A DNA stretch of 64,000 bases from Primulina eburnea (lineage: Eukaryota > Streptophyta > Magnoliopsida > Lamiales > Gesneriaceae): NCBI RefSeq assembly GCF_022965805.1, contig NC_133108.1, positions 22,783,545 to 22,847,544 on the forward strand. Direction: 5' to 3'. The position numbers were made by a program, and so were the translations under genes. Below the pieces are notes generated by a model. The model was not told where the DNA came from. It saw only the letters and a list, made by a program, of their open reading frames with translations, and made no database searches. Shown piece by piece: positions 11,318-22,768 of this stretch (positions are counted from its first letter, which is position 1; each line of letters opens with the position of its first letter).

Positions 11318-11322
11318 GGAGT

Positions 11323-13020
11323 TTGGGTGTAGTTGATTTATAAGAACACCGAAAAAGTGGGTCACCTCGATGTAGTAAGAGTAAATGGAGAACTGAAGGC
11401 GACTCCGGACCTAGTCCCAAACAAAAGTCTAAAAAGCCTCCGGAAGTTGGTCAGCCCGGTCCAAGGGATCGGGAATAAGGTTGGAGTTAGAGGAGGGGAT
11501 AGACCAGAGGACTCCAAGGTCCTCTTTGAACCCCAAGGCGAAGAGAACTACCATAGTAGAAAACCAGGTAGCAATCGAGACCTCATCCTTATCAGTTTTT
11601 GGCAAGGCTAGTGCTTTACCCTTACCCTTATCCAGGGCTCGAGAATGCCCATCAGACTGGTGGGTAACTTTTTTGATTTTTTAGATTTGGTAAAGGCGAG
11701 AAAGAGTTTTTTGGAAATGGCAGACGAACGAGGAGAAATTGGAAGAGTAAAGGAGCGTACCGCCACAGATTTATACCCAGATGAGGAATGAACGTTTGCT
11801 CCAGAGGTTGAGAAAGTAGAATTTGACATGACAAAAAAAACTCACGAGTAGATGATAGGTATGGAAGGCTGGCCGAAAGAGGCAGATTCGAGGGAGAGTA
11901 GCAGAGGACGCAAAAAGTGTGAGATGGTGTGAAGCGGTCCATAACAAAATTCGGGTGAAAGTGATCTCAACCAAAGATCTTAGGATGAGCGAACGAACGA
12001 GATGTAAATCGGAAATTTCATTGGGTAGTTGAACACATGGGTCCAGAATACGAAGCGACATATGTCAGACATTTTTCTTTTTTATTGCTAGGGCTTACAT
12101 CATGATAACATCATCCCTATCCCGCTCCAATTCAAAATATCAACTAATTTCTCGTCCGAGTGCTATTTAACCACTTGAGATAGCGAGCGAGACTCTAGCC
12201 CAAATATTTAAGAAGGGAAAGGTGATACCCACGGAAGAACCTGGGTCATCGGATCATCATGAAACTTGGGTTGGGGATGGATCAAAATGATTAGAGAAGC
12301 CAGCGTAAAAGCCAAATTGGGTAAGGGAGCGCTCTTTTATAGACCACACTTGGGTTTGTAACATCGGGGATGCTGATCAGACCAGCACATTTTCAAGTAA
12401 CCCGAGCCCTCGACTTAGCTCAGGCAATGTAATAAGACTTAGAGGATCAGGGGTCTCAGGTTCTCATTCTCACACCATGATCATCTACCCAATCACCTAG
12501 GTACACATGTCAATTCTGGGTCCACAATTGTAGGGGTGCCATGCTTCAAAATCATTGGCATGTCATCAGTGCACGTAAGCATGATATGATTGGACTAGAG
12601 GCAGTATGGACTGTCAGATGCGGCAGTGTCAGAAGGCAGGGCATTGGCAACCATCTTGATATAAGTAGCAACCGAACATTGAAATCAAGGTCATCATTAC
12701 ATTTTCTCTTATAAATACTTAGGTTTACTTGATCTTAAAGTATTATATTCACTTAAAAATTTTGCACGGGTGCTAAATATACATTCTATATAATTCATTT
12801 CTTTTGCGAAACACATTTGACTAACTTGAGCGTCGGAGTGGCTATTCCGGAAAACCTTACGGCGTCCCGCTAACGTTTTTTGTTATTAAAGTGTGCAGAT
12901 TATTCAGTTCGGCTACCATCTGTCGGGTCTCCAATGTATTTGAGAAGAACTTACCTGACCCGATGAATCGCCTACACAGCTCGCCCGATCTACCCTACCA
13001 TAATTAACCTAACTAGGAGA
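11323..13020. repeat. Degenerate retroelement-like sequence, unclassified
   Basis: No intact ORF. The stretch near 12826-12870 (TTGAGCGTCGGAGTGG, then CCGGAAAACC and GGCGTCCC) resembles the 3' end of LTRs of Tat-type gypsy elements, so this is probably an old LTR plus adjacent sequence. Three overlapping minus-strand ORFs between 11608 and 12061 show no recognisable domain and look like chance frames. Confidence 0.35.
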
Positions 13021-14085
13021 AAGCATAGTAGCATCCGTCAAGGAAGATTTATTCAACCCTTGTTTTAATGATTTACGTTCCGTATTATAATGCTTGGCAC
13101 ATAACTTTACTTCAACGCAATGAATTTATAATATGTTTAATTGGATAAATTACATGCAGTATCCAATTTTAAGACGTTCTACAATTACATTTGAATTTGT
13201 AACATATATTGGCAATGTCGGAGACAGTTTACATAAGTTTAATTGAGTATATTAGGACATTTATCGTATTTTAAATATCATCTTTAAAAGATTATAAATT
13301 ATTAGAAGTAATTTTAAAAAATAAACTTGTAGAGATATACTAATATAAATTAGATTTATTTATATTTATATTTATATTTATATTTATATTTGTGTGTGTG
13401 TGTGTGTGTGGGGAGAAATGAATAATTTATTAGTTAAAATAATTCATGATAATTGATAGATGTCGACGGCATGACTCGTGAGATATCATTTAAAGAGCCA
13501 AAGATATTAGGTTGTTGTATATAATATAATATTATTCTATGATAAGTCGGCTTCTCTTTGCCGCGTTGATTCAATCGATTCCCAACTGTGCTAGGTACCC
13601 CAATAATTTTGGTGTGAACCAAATTGATTGCTTTTGAATTAGATCTTCTTCTAGTTTTGACTTTCTTGTTTTTTATTTTACTTGCCCACCCAACTAAAAT
13701 ATCTGTCAGATTTTATATATAATATTTTTTAAAAAAAAAATTACATTTCAATTTAATTTGTACTATTTATCTCAAATATTACATTCTCGTTTTCATTTTC
13801 TTTCCTGAATAAATATGTTCCTACTTCTTCTACTATATCCCTAATGGTTAAAAAAATTAATTATTAATGAGGTTTGTATTTTATATAAAAAGAGGTGAGT
13901 TGCTGATGATAGGTTTGGACCTTGTGGGCTGACCTCACTCTCATGTCACCAATTTTTATTAAAAACTAGTAAATTATACACAAACGTTTTGTATAAAATT
14001 ATAATCATAATTTATATAATTTTTAAAAAATTTATTAAATATTTAATTTTATGTTTAATTAAATACTAATTGACAGAAATTAGTG
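13021..14085. other. AT-rich intergenic DNA with simple repeats
   Basis: No gene seen. Holds a TTTATA-rich tandem stretch (about 13358-13392) running into a (TG)n tract (13393-13410). Confidence 0.6.
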
Positions 14086-14370
14086 AGGAGTCATAATGCA
14101 ATTTGAATGAGTAATAATGAAAATAAGTTGCAATTGCAATATTGAGAAAAAATATTGGTGTAAAGATAATTTTGGAAACAAAAGATGGTATCCTCTAGAT
14201 GACATATTTTAATTTTTATTATTAATGCTTAATTTTATTTTTAATTTATTAATAATTTACAAAATTATTGAGATGTTATAATGCTATTTGAATAGGTAAT
14301 ATTGAAAATAAGTTGTCATGAGGAAAAATATTTGTATAAGGATAATTTTAAAAACAAAAGATGGTCATCA
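14086..14370. repeat. Two-copy tandem repeat
   Basis: Two diverged copies of about 90 bp are recognisable at 14093-14190 and 14270-14367. Each reads from a GAGT/GATG-TCATAATGC-like start through AATGAAAATAAGTTG to GATAATTTTGGAAACAAAAG. They are separated by AT-rich sequence. No coding content. Confidence 0.55.
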
Positions 14371-15711
14371 GATAATAGAATAGATAAATTACATCTTATG
14401 GATTTTGAATTACATATCTCACAATTGAATACATATGACCAGACGGTCAATGCATCATTGTGTGATGTATTTGATTAGAAATCTCTAATCTATCTAATTT
14501 ACAAAATTATCAATCATATATCATATTAATTCTTCCATATATTCATCTCTCGAACTTTTCAAGTGGTTATAATTTATCGAGTGAATTAATCCGCGGTTAT
14601 GGTTATACAAAATTAATCATTGACTTTGGACAATATGGAGGCTCTATGTACTAGTATTAAACTTTGATTTGTTTACCAACTCCACGAGAATCATCAGGTG
14701 GGGAGATTGAGTTTAGTTTTGACAAACATAAGAGCCAATGTATTATAGTCGAAGATTCATAGGTAACATCATATGTGGAGATCATATGTGATTTGATGCA
14801 GGAAATCTTTGGCTTGAGTAAGACATATGCATTATAAAAATGTGTTTCCTTATTCGCACATACGATGCCACTATGATAACTCAAAGATACATCACATCAT
14901 TATCGAACTTATTTTCAAATCTCGATATACTAATAATCGCATATTCAATGGGGATATATGTGTGGAAATGATCATAGTATAACTAACCATAACTTACTAG
15001 TTCTTGCAGACAATATCAGTAATACTTAATAGATCATGAGGTGAAGCTACTAGACGCTAACGCTCTTAATATGATCCGATGATTGCGATCAGATTTGAGT
15101 TCTGACGTTCTTCAAGAGGTCGATGAGAAAAAATATGGCTAATTAAGTAAGCACGAATAAGGACAAGTGATGTCCAGAATTATATAAAGTTGAGAACTCA
15201 AAGCTATCTGTATTTCTAAACTATTAAGTGTTACACAACTATTGATGTAGAGCCCAAATTCAGTACACGTATAACACATGCATTTATTTAATTATTAAAC
15301 CATTTAATTAATTTTAAAATGAGTTTTAAGCCATGCACGATTTATTTGAATGCATTATTTTAAATTATTTATGTTTATATGATGCACGTTAAAATGTCTT
15401 TCGAGTTTAACGTTTCAGGCGATTATTCGAGGCGGGACCGAGGAAAAGAGACCGGTGACGAGTTGGCAAATTTTAAATGTGGTATTTTATTTTAAGTTGA
15501 AGTTGGGGCATTTTAAATAAATTATAGAGTTTTAGTATTTTAAAAGCCTAATATCTTGATTAGGTGAATTTTTATGATGGTAACTTTTAAATATTTGCCA
15601 CTTGTATATTCTATTTCATATCTAGAGATATTATTAAAAGTTAGAGGAAGGTTAGGATTTTAATTAGTTGTTATATTTTTGTTAATCAAGTTTATTCCCT
15701 AATTACTACCT

Positions 15712-15713
<2 letters not shown>

Positions 15714-15746
<33 letters not shown>
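15714..15746. repeat. (AC)n microsatellite
   Basis: An uninterrupted AC dinucleotide run of about 33 bases inside the solo LTR. Confidence 0.9.
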
Positions 15747-15747
<1 letters not shown>

Positions 15748-16657
15748 TAAAAATCGCTTAACACACACACTTTCACAAATCAGATTTTTATTATTTTGAG
15801 AGGAGAAAACTAGGGTTCTAAGAGGTGAAAGCAGCCGCCCCCTTCCATTCGATTTTCCAGCAGGTTCTCGTTGGTTTTATTGCAAGATTTTAGTGCCACA
15901 ATCGTCCCGGATCGAGCCTCGCACCGTCTTCGCTTCGATATCGTCGTATCGGTATTTTTAAATATCAAAAGACACGTATAATCTCTCTTTTCTGCGTCGA
16001 TCATGTCATAGTATGTGTTGCATTGTTTTTATGCGTAAAATCCACGTATAATGTGTAGTAGTTTGAGCAGGAAATTTATCGATGCGTTTTGAAAGAGTTT
16101 TTAGATCTGAAATCCCGTTTTTCACTGTATTTTGAGTTACTACGAATTTTCAGTCAAGATTTTGGGAAATCTTTCAACGCGAAAAATGTAGAACTTTTTG
16201 ATACCTTCGATTTGATATAAAATTAGAAATTTTTGGACGAAAATTGAGTGAGTTATGGCATTTTTCGTGAGACTGCTCAAACTGCGTTTTCAGAAAAGTT
16301 ACGATATTGATGTATCCTTGAAGTTCTATTTTTGCAGGCTTCGTTGGAGCTTGACGGGTGATCGCTGCTGCTATAGGTACTTTTTATATGATGTTGGGAT
16401 GGTTATTAACGTGTGGTTTCGCGTTGTTAGGCACCAAGTTGAATTAAGCGTCGTAGAAAGAAAGTTGGTGTCGAAGTCCGAACGGTGTTGTTGGTTGTGG
16501 ATTGTTACTCTTGGGGTTATTTTTATTGTTCACTTGGGTTTGACATAATGCCTTAGTATTCTAAGAAGTGTCTCGTGGTGTCTATTCGTAGTCCGTACGA
16601 CCGAGTTTAGGTGTTAAGCATATCAGGTTCAGAATTTTCACGTGTTGGCACGTCCGC

Positions 16658-16880
16658 AGGTACACGGACCCGGGGACGGACCCTGACACGGGGTCCGTGC
16701 CATTGTTTCTCCTTGGTGTCAAAATTTGCGCAGTTACACGGACCCTTACCTGGACCTCTACACGGGGTCCGTGCCTTTGTTCTTCCGGAGTGCCTTTTTC
16801 CAGTGTCTACACGGACCCATACCCGGACCTATACACGGGGTCCGTGTCCTTCCTTTTCTTCACGACACATTTTACAGTAT
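16658..16880. repeat. Hairpin minisatellite ACACGGACC…GGGGTCCGTG
   Basis: Three units, each with an ACACGGACC arm and an ACACGGGGTCCGTG arm, so each can fold as a stem. Unit spacing is about 75 bp. A fourth unit begins at 18293 and continues to 18322; it was split by the hAT insertion, whose target TGTACACG lies in the repeat. Confidence 0.75.
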
Positions 16881-16887
16881 GTACACG

Positions 16888-18292
16888 TAGGGCTGGCAAA
16901 AATCAGAAAATTCCCGACCCTTCCCGACTTCCGACCCGGGCCCGATCCGAAATTTTCCCGACCCGAAGTTTTCCCGACCCGAATCGTCGGGATTTTTCCC
17001 GACCCGCTCAGAATCGGGAAAGGGATCAGGAATATAGGATATACCCGACGGGATTCCCGACCCGACCCGACCCGAATATATTAATAAATTTAAATATTTA
17101 ATTTTATTTTAAAAAGAGACTAAAATACTAAATTTATTTATTGAATTAAAATATTTTTTTAAATTTAATCTATACATAATATTTATACTTATTTGGGTTA
17201 TTTTATATATATTTAATATTTTATTAACTTATATGTATATATTCTTAAATTAGTTAGTATATTTGTAGTTAGAGAACAAATGGAAAACGAAAATAAATTT
17301 TAAAAAAAATCAAGAATAGTATAGAATGTATTTTTGTGTATCCATCATTTACTTTTTAAGATATATGAAAAATATTGTTTCACTTACGCATATCTTAGTA
17401 ATTTACTTCAAATACAATCATAATACTAAAACGTTTTAGTAATTTTATATTTATATTAGGTATATTTTACGATGACAAACTACATTTGATTTTATCCGTC
17501 AAAAAAATAAAACATAAATGAATCTTATTAATTTGATTTAAAAAATATAAAATTTTATACTTAAAATATATTTTTTTATAAATATAAATCGGATCAAACT
17601 CTAGGTCATATTAAAAAGTGCAAATATTTAAAACATTCTTCAAATTTTATTTCTCATATCTAACAACAATAATAATAAAATGAAACGATGAAAATAAAAA
17701 ATGAACAGAATGAATGACTCACTCTTGGTCATAATAATGAAAATTCAGTGAGAATACTGCATTCTGTACACACGATCCTTGAGAATCCCACTGTACAAAG
17801 CTACATGATTTGCAGGAATTTTCTGAATTTCATTACCGCAACTCTTTCGAATTTCTCCGAATTTTGTCTGTTCATTTCTGTACGACTCACCGTTGATTTC
17901 CGTGCTTGAATCTTTCACATCTTCCGCGAATTTCACATTGTTCTTCTTCTTGTTCTTCTTCGCCTGATTATTTTTCTTGCTCCCTATGAATTCATGAACA
18001 TGTAGATGAGCAGAAAAATCTAAATGAAAAAAAAGTGTTCTCTTGATATTTAGTACCTGAATCAGAAGCTAAACACGATTTGAGGGCTTTCTTTTCAGGA
18101 CATAAATTAAAAATATTTATCGGGATTTTGTCTCCCTTACCGACCCGATCCCGACCAATCGGGATCCCGAACATTCGTGTCCCGATATTTGTCGGGTACG
18201 GGATCGGGAATCTTTTTTTATTCCCCATTTTTATCGGGACGGGGATCGGGTTAGGGGGTTACGGGACGGGTCCCTACCCGATCCCAGCCCTA
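16888..18292. mobile_element. Non-autonomous hAT element
   Basis: Bounded by short inverted termini TAGGGCTGG/CCAGCCCTA (left TAGGGCTGGCAAAAAT) and by an exact 8-bp target duplication TGTACACG at 16880-16887 and 18293-18300, both diagnostic of hAT transposons. The 1405-bp element has no transposase. Both ends are packed with CCCGA/TCGGG words (about 16905-17076 and 18119-18285), consistent with subterminal transposase-binding motifs. The middle is AT-rich and contains a captured host-gene fragment at 17745-18110. Confidence 0.9.
17745..18110 (-). pseudogene. Host-gene fragment captured in the hAT element
   Basis: On the minus strand a short coding stretch (KKALKSCLASDSG, about 18097-18058) ends at a GT donor (GTACTAAAT). 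After a roughly 70-base AT-rich intron it resumes after …TTCATAG at about 17987 as GSKKNNQAKKNKKKNN, then VKFAEDVKDSS, and ends KDRVYRMQYSH-stop at 17745. The lysine-rich segment followed by a conserved-looking C-terminus (IPANHVALYSGILKDR) looks like the last exons of a plant gene of unknown function. Because the intron is kept, capture was at the DNA level. I do not recognise the source gene with certainty. Confidence 0.6.
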
Positions 18293-20390
18293 TGTACACG
18301 GACCCAGGCACGGGGTCCGGGTACTGCTTATTTTGGGAAAAATATTGATGTATGCTTTGAGGTTTGGTGTCTGGGTTTAGTGCACTGATTTACATGGTCG
18401 AGTCATAGGAAGTTTAGCATGTCCTAAGTAAGCGATTGAGCTTAGGTATAGGCATGATGTTTACGTCCAAGTCACACAAATTAAACTTCTTAGCTCATGT
18501 TAGCATGTTGCAGCAACGGTCCCAAACGAGATCCAACGAATCCCTCAACGCCAAGAAAGTATGATGACGTGCAAAAGAAAAACATTTTTTAAAGTTTTGA
18601 GGTATGCTAATTGCTTTGTGACCAAATGTATGAATGGGTTTGGAAGTCGGTGAACGTGGCCGAGGACCTCTCCGCCCCGTTAAACTTATGAACGGGTTCA
18701 GATCGAGATTGGAAAGCGTTAAACTTATGAACAGGGACCAATCCACCCGTTAAACTTATGAACGGGGATCTTATGTATGCGGCAGTGGATACGTCCCTGT
18801 CAGCCCAGTATTGTGGTGTGTCTGATCAGGCCTTATTATGTGATGGGTCACTTGCTTTGAAACATGCCCTACGCAAAAATTATATATGCTTTATACGCTC
18901 AAGTTTATGTTACGAGAATGTTTAAGAAAAGCTCATGTTGATGGCACGTCTAAGTTAAGCTCACGATGTTCAAGTTTCAAGCATGTTAAATTCAAGTTCA
19001 AGTATGTATGTTCTATTTTTAAAGTTGCATGCGGTTTTATTTTGTAGTACTCGCTATTTCCCAGTTTATACGTGTTGAGTCTTTAGACTCACTAGACTTG
19101 ATCGATACAGGTGAGTAAGTTGATGAGGAGACAGGAGGTGGCGACCAAGGGGCAGGCTTGGACTGAGCGGGACGCTAACCCGAGGACCGCAATGTTTATG
19201 TTTTTATGCAAATATTAAATTACTCTGATTTCATGTTTTGAGGGAAACACTGTGAGCAAATTTTATTGTAGTTATTTTGAGCAACCATGTCTTATGGGGG
19301 ACTTGGTTGAGATATTTTATGGCAAACTTTGAAGGTTATGTTATGTTTAAGAAAATTTCAAATTTTTCCGCAAATTCTTTTAGTTGTAAAAGTATGGTGC
19401 GTTACAATTGAATTACATGTTTCCCTTGAGATAGCTAAATTATATGAGTTGAATTTGGAAACTGTAAGTTTGATGTTAGATCAAACAGATAACTTATAAA
19501 GAGTTTATAAATATATTCTGTATTTGAAAGTTGTGAAATTTAGCATGAATGCTAAATTTGTGATGATAGTGCAATTGCCTAATTTAGTTTGGTAAAAGAG
19601 TTTCAAAATAAGCAGGCGTAAAAAATGAGTTTGTGTAAAATTTTGATATTCAAAATTTTATATTTTCATTATAATAACGAGATTTGTATCCTCGTTACAT
19701 AGACACTGTCAGATAGTCAACCGAGGATTATAATGAAATCATGATTATTTAATTAGAAAATTTAGAATATGCTAATAAATGTTAATTAATAATTTTGACT
19801 ATGAGATAAACGAACCGAGTCAGTTCGCGAGCTTTTCAAGCCGACTCGACAAATATTTGTTCCATATTCGAACTTTTTGGATTCAAATAAATATGACATC
19901 ATGTCATATTAAGATGTTAGATTTTTTTCTCTCTCCAACTCTAAAAATCGATCATCATTCTCATTCTGGACAAAGGTCTCGACTGAACACCACCATCACA
20001 ACAACCCGTGTCGCCGCCTCTGCAAGCTACTGTTTCCCTGCTGGAGTAGTCTGATTTCAACTATTTTATCTCAATGCAAATTTAAAATTTCTCTTGTGCG
20101 AATCAGAAGAAAAATATAGCTTTGATCATTGACCTAATATTGAGATCGAAGAACGATAGCTAATCTAGTAGATCACTCGTAGGGATTTACAAAAAAGACT
20201 ATCTTCGTTTAAAATTTAGAATAGTTCGATGTTTCGTATTTTAGAATATAAAGTTAATAGCTCAAAACATACTATGCATAAATTTGAATCACACAATGTC
20301 CAATAATATTTTGATTGTCAAAATTAAGTTATCTTGTGAATTTTTAAAATTCAATTGTATCTCGAATGTGAGAAAGCCGGATAAATCTCA

Positions 20391-21514
20391 AAACGGTCGT
20401 ATCTTGTATGCAGTGTATTTTCAAATAACCTGAATGATACGTTCCAGCCCCGTTAAAATGACATGGGATATACCCAAAAAAAATATAACATGGAATAATT
20501 TTATTTTGCAACATCAAATTGAAAACAATTATAATTCATTTTGTCCAACATATTCTATCCTATCCGTTGGAAACTATTATCTATCAAATAATTGCATCAC
20601 ATGGCCCACATTTATTATACAATAACCAAATGAACATGCTTGACTGGCAAGTCGAACGTTCATATTTTGCTATATGATTGCATTCATTCCTTATCACCTA
20701 TTTGTCATTTACGTAGTCAATTAGCCAACTTTGCAATGTACAAACCTGCCCAATTAAAATTCTACAGTGGATCAACAAAAAAAAATATTTGTTTTTTTAA
20801 AAAAATATATTAATATTTTCATAATAGCTAAAAATAATTTCCAAGTACTAAAAAAAGACGAGATCGAATTTTGAAAAACAGAATTTTCTTTCAGAGATCT
20901 CCATCCAAATTTAGTTGTTTCAGAGGTCTCCGACGAGTCTAAGGAAAATTTAGAATATAACAAATAAAAAGAATAATGTTGGAGTGGATTGTTATTAATT
21001 AATATCATTTGAGGTGTATTCACGTAATGTAGCAATTTCATAAACTAATAATCATAAACATTATTCCTTAACGTTAACCGAGGGAGTATAATAAATAAAA
21101 TAAAAACGTTCAAACGCTATTAAGCCAACATTAAATGTACTTTTTATTAATGATTACATGGCAAAAAATCCAATTTTTATTCATCGGCTGATTTTATTTG
21201 TCAACTCAACATATGAAAAAATATTTATCTTTTATTTTAAAGTAAAGATAAACGGATGAATATAAACTAAAAATTGAAGCAAAAATGAAACATTATCATT
21301 TTATTTTTATTCTCTTCTCCAAATTATATTTTTGTTAGTATCCAATACAATTTGCATAGACAACAATAATATTATTTTTCCTAAAATAATAAGGAAATAA
21401 AAATAAATCTTATTCCTATTAAATATACTTTTTCCCCACAAAGTAACAAGAAAGAGTTTTCACTTTTCGAAGCCCATTTCGCCCACTACTACTACTCCAT
21501 TGCCCCTGTTTCCC
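20391..21514. other. Upstream region of the glucanase gene
   Basis: AT-rich intergenic DNA without ORF or recognised repeat. It presumably includes the promoter of the downstream gene. Small ORFs at 20434-20625 and 20772-21041 look like chance frames. Confidence 0.5.
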
Positions 21515-21520
21515 CACAAA

Positions 21521-21530
21521 CTCTATATAA
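21521..21530 (+). promoter_or_regulatory. TATA box of the glucanase gene
   Basis: CTCTATATAAATC lies about 60 bases upstream of the ATG at 21586, a typical plant TATA placement with a short 5' UTR. Confidence 0.65.
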
Positions 21531-21980
21531 ATCTTCTCCATTACCACGAAATCTCTCCACCCTCCGCTCTCTCCGAATCCAGATTATGGAATTCCCAATT
21601 CGCTTCTCCGATTCTCTCTTTTCACTGTTATTCATACTCCCTTTTCTACGATATGGAATTTGCGACTCCGGCGCCGTAGGAATCAACTACGGCCGTATCG
21701 CCGACAACCTCCCGTCGCCCCCCCAAGTGGTGAAACTCCTCCGAGGAGAAGGTGTTAGAAAAATGAGTTTTGTACTCATTTAGAATCGATAAAATAATTC
21801 GAACGAGCTACGTAGCGAACGGAAATATTTCTCGATTACCAATAAGGGTGAATGAGAAATTAATTGAGTTCAAATTTTATCGAATGAAAAGATTGAATCG
21901 AAAGGATTATATATATACATATATATTATTATAATATATAATATATTATTATATTATAATATATTATTATATTGTAATAT

Positions 21981-22020
<40 letters not shown>

Positions 22021-22039
22021 TTATAAAAATAAAAAATTG

Positions 22040-22129
22040 GAATCACACGGCCATATTTGGCCGTGTGATTCAGTGAATGTGGCGCCTCTTTTAAGAGGCG
22101 CCTATTTGGTCTTGGCCGAATGGCCAAGA
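22040..22129. promoter_or_regulatory. Triple palindrome in copia U3
   Basis: Three near-perfect inverted repeats stand in a row upstream of the TATA box. 22040-22071 has 14-bp arms (GAATCACACGGCCA, 4-base loop). 22081-22102 has 10-bp arms (GGCGCCTCTT, 2-base loop). 22110-22129 has 8-bp arms (TCTTGGCC, 4-base loop). The same set is in the 3' LTR from 27496. Their position suggests a role in transcription, but that is inference. Confidence 0.85.
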
Positions 22130-22186
22130 TTGGTTTTGATTCAATGATATGAAGTGGTGCATCACTTAATGGAGGCTTTTCATTTT

Positions 22187-22197
22187 CTATAAATAGC
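22187..22197 (+). promoter_or_regulatory. TATA box of copia 5' LTR
   Basis: TCTATAAATAGCAC, about 435 bases into the LTR, is a canonical plant TATA box. It predicts transcription start near 22220. The identical box in the 3' LTR is at 27643-27653 and faces glucanase exon 2. Confidence 0.75.
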
Positions 22198-22273
22198 ACA
22201 TCTCTTATTTGCATTCATTGCTCATTTTCTCTTCTTCTCCTTCTCTCTCAAGTTTAATTCTTTATGCGAATTT

Positions 22274-22472
22274 TAAGCACTAGCGCTTAAAGTTCAAACT
22301 TTCAAGATATAAAATCTTGAGTTTGAATTTTCTAAGCTTATACGCTTAATTCGAACTTTGGGATTAAATTTGAGAGTTGTCTTCTAGTTTTGAGTTTTTT
22401 AAGCATTTGCGCTTAAATCCAAGTTTTGCAAGATATAAACTCTTGGAATTGGATTTTTAAGTTTAACGCTTA
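22274..22472. repeat. Four TAAGC…GCTTA mini-hairpins in copia R/U5
   Basis: TAAGCACTAGCGCTTA (22274-22289), TAAGCTTATACGCTTA (22333-22348), TAAGCATTTGCGCTTA (22400-22415) and TAAGTTTAACGCTTA (22458-22472) recur every 58-67 bases, each within a longer degenerate repeat (…AATTCGAACTTT…). They lie in the predicted RNA leader. Function is unknown; packaging or translation control are possibilities only. Confidence 0.75.
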
Positions 22473-22768
22473 GAATTCGAAATTAGAAAGTTTGCATACC
22501 ATCTTGATAGCGTTCTAAACATCTCAAGTTCGTGTGGCTTTGAAATTTGTAGTGCTACTATTTTAAAGCCGTAGTCGTTGTATCTTGGGAAACGAATTGC
22601 CAACAACCGTAAGCATCGGGGCGGGGCAATATCGTTTTAAGGAAAAAGAGTCAAACTCTTGCCTCGACTATTTTTCTACTAGCCATTTGGTTCACCCATT
22701 TCTATCCCGAGATTTCCCAAATCAAAAGAATATCATACCAACAATCTTAAAACGATATTTGAACTAAA

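Larger units (their letters stand above)
15246..19406 (+). mobile_element. Gypsy-type solo LTR with exact TSD
   Basis: Starts TGTAGAGCCC and ends GTGCGTTACA. The flanking pentamers ATTGA at 15241-15245 and 19407-19411 match exactly. It shares a conserved block (TTGAGTCTTTAGACTCACTA and the CCCGAGGACC phrase, about 19073-19192) with the LTRs at 33099-36459 and 38644-39982, so all three belong to one LTR superfamily, probably chromovirus (Tekay/Del-like). The 2.7-kb LTR is enlarged by a nested hAT element. No internal domain is present, so it arose by LTR-LTR recombination. Confidence 0.85.
14400..20390 (+). mobile_element. Old Ty1/copia LTR, split by a gypsy solo LTR
   Basis: The part 14540-15245 follows the 3' LTR at 62638-64000 block by block (TTTTCAAGTGGTTATAATT, ATCATCAGGTGGGGAG, CTACTAGACGCT, ATGATCCGATG). 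The part after 19406 resumes the same LTR: CTCGTAGGGATTTACAA at 20178-20194 and ATATTTTGATTGTCAAAAT at 20307-20325 match 57185-57200 and 57308-57326. It is heavily diverged, so it is an old relic. Both ends are approximate. No internal domain was found, so it is a solo LTR or fragment. Confidence 0.6.
21753..22743 (+). repeat. Copia 5' LTR
   Basis: Contains a TA-rich tract (about 21909-22013), three consecutive palindromes (22040-22129), a TATA box CTATAAATAG (22187-22196) and four small hairpins in the transcribed part. A 53-codon open stretch starts at 22585 and runs to the LTR end. Confidence 0.95.

Noticed and set aside
11608..12061. Three overlapping minus-strand ORFs of 73-96 codons
   Set aside because: No recognised domain, different frames overlap, and the region looks like a degenerate retroelement.
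16611..17101. Plus-strand ORFs of 134-157 codons across the solo LTR and hAT end
   Set aside because: They cross the hAT insertion boundary and read hairpin repeats and CCCGA words, so they cannot be an old gene.
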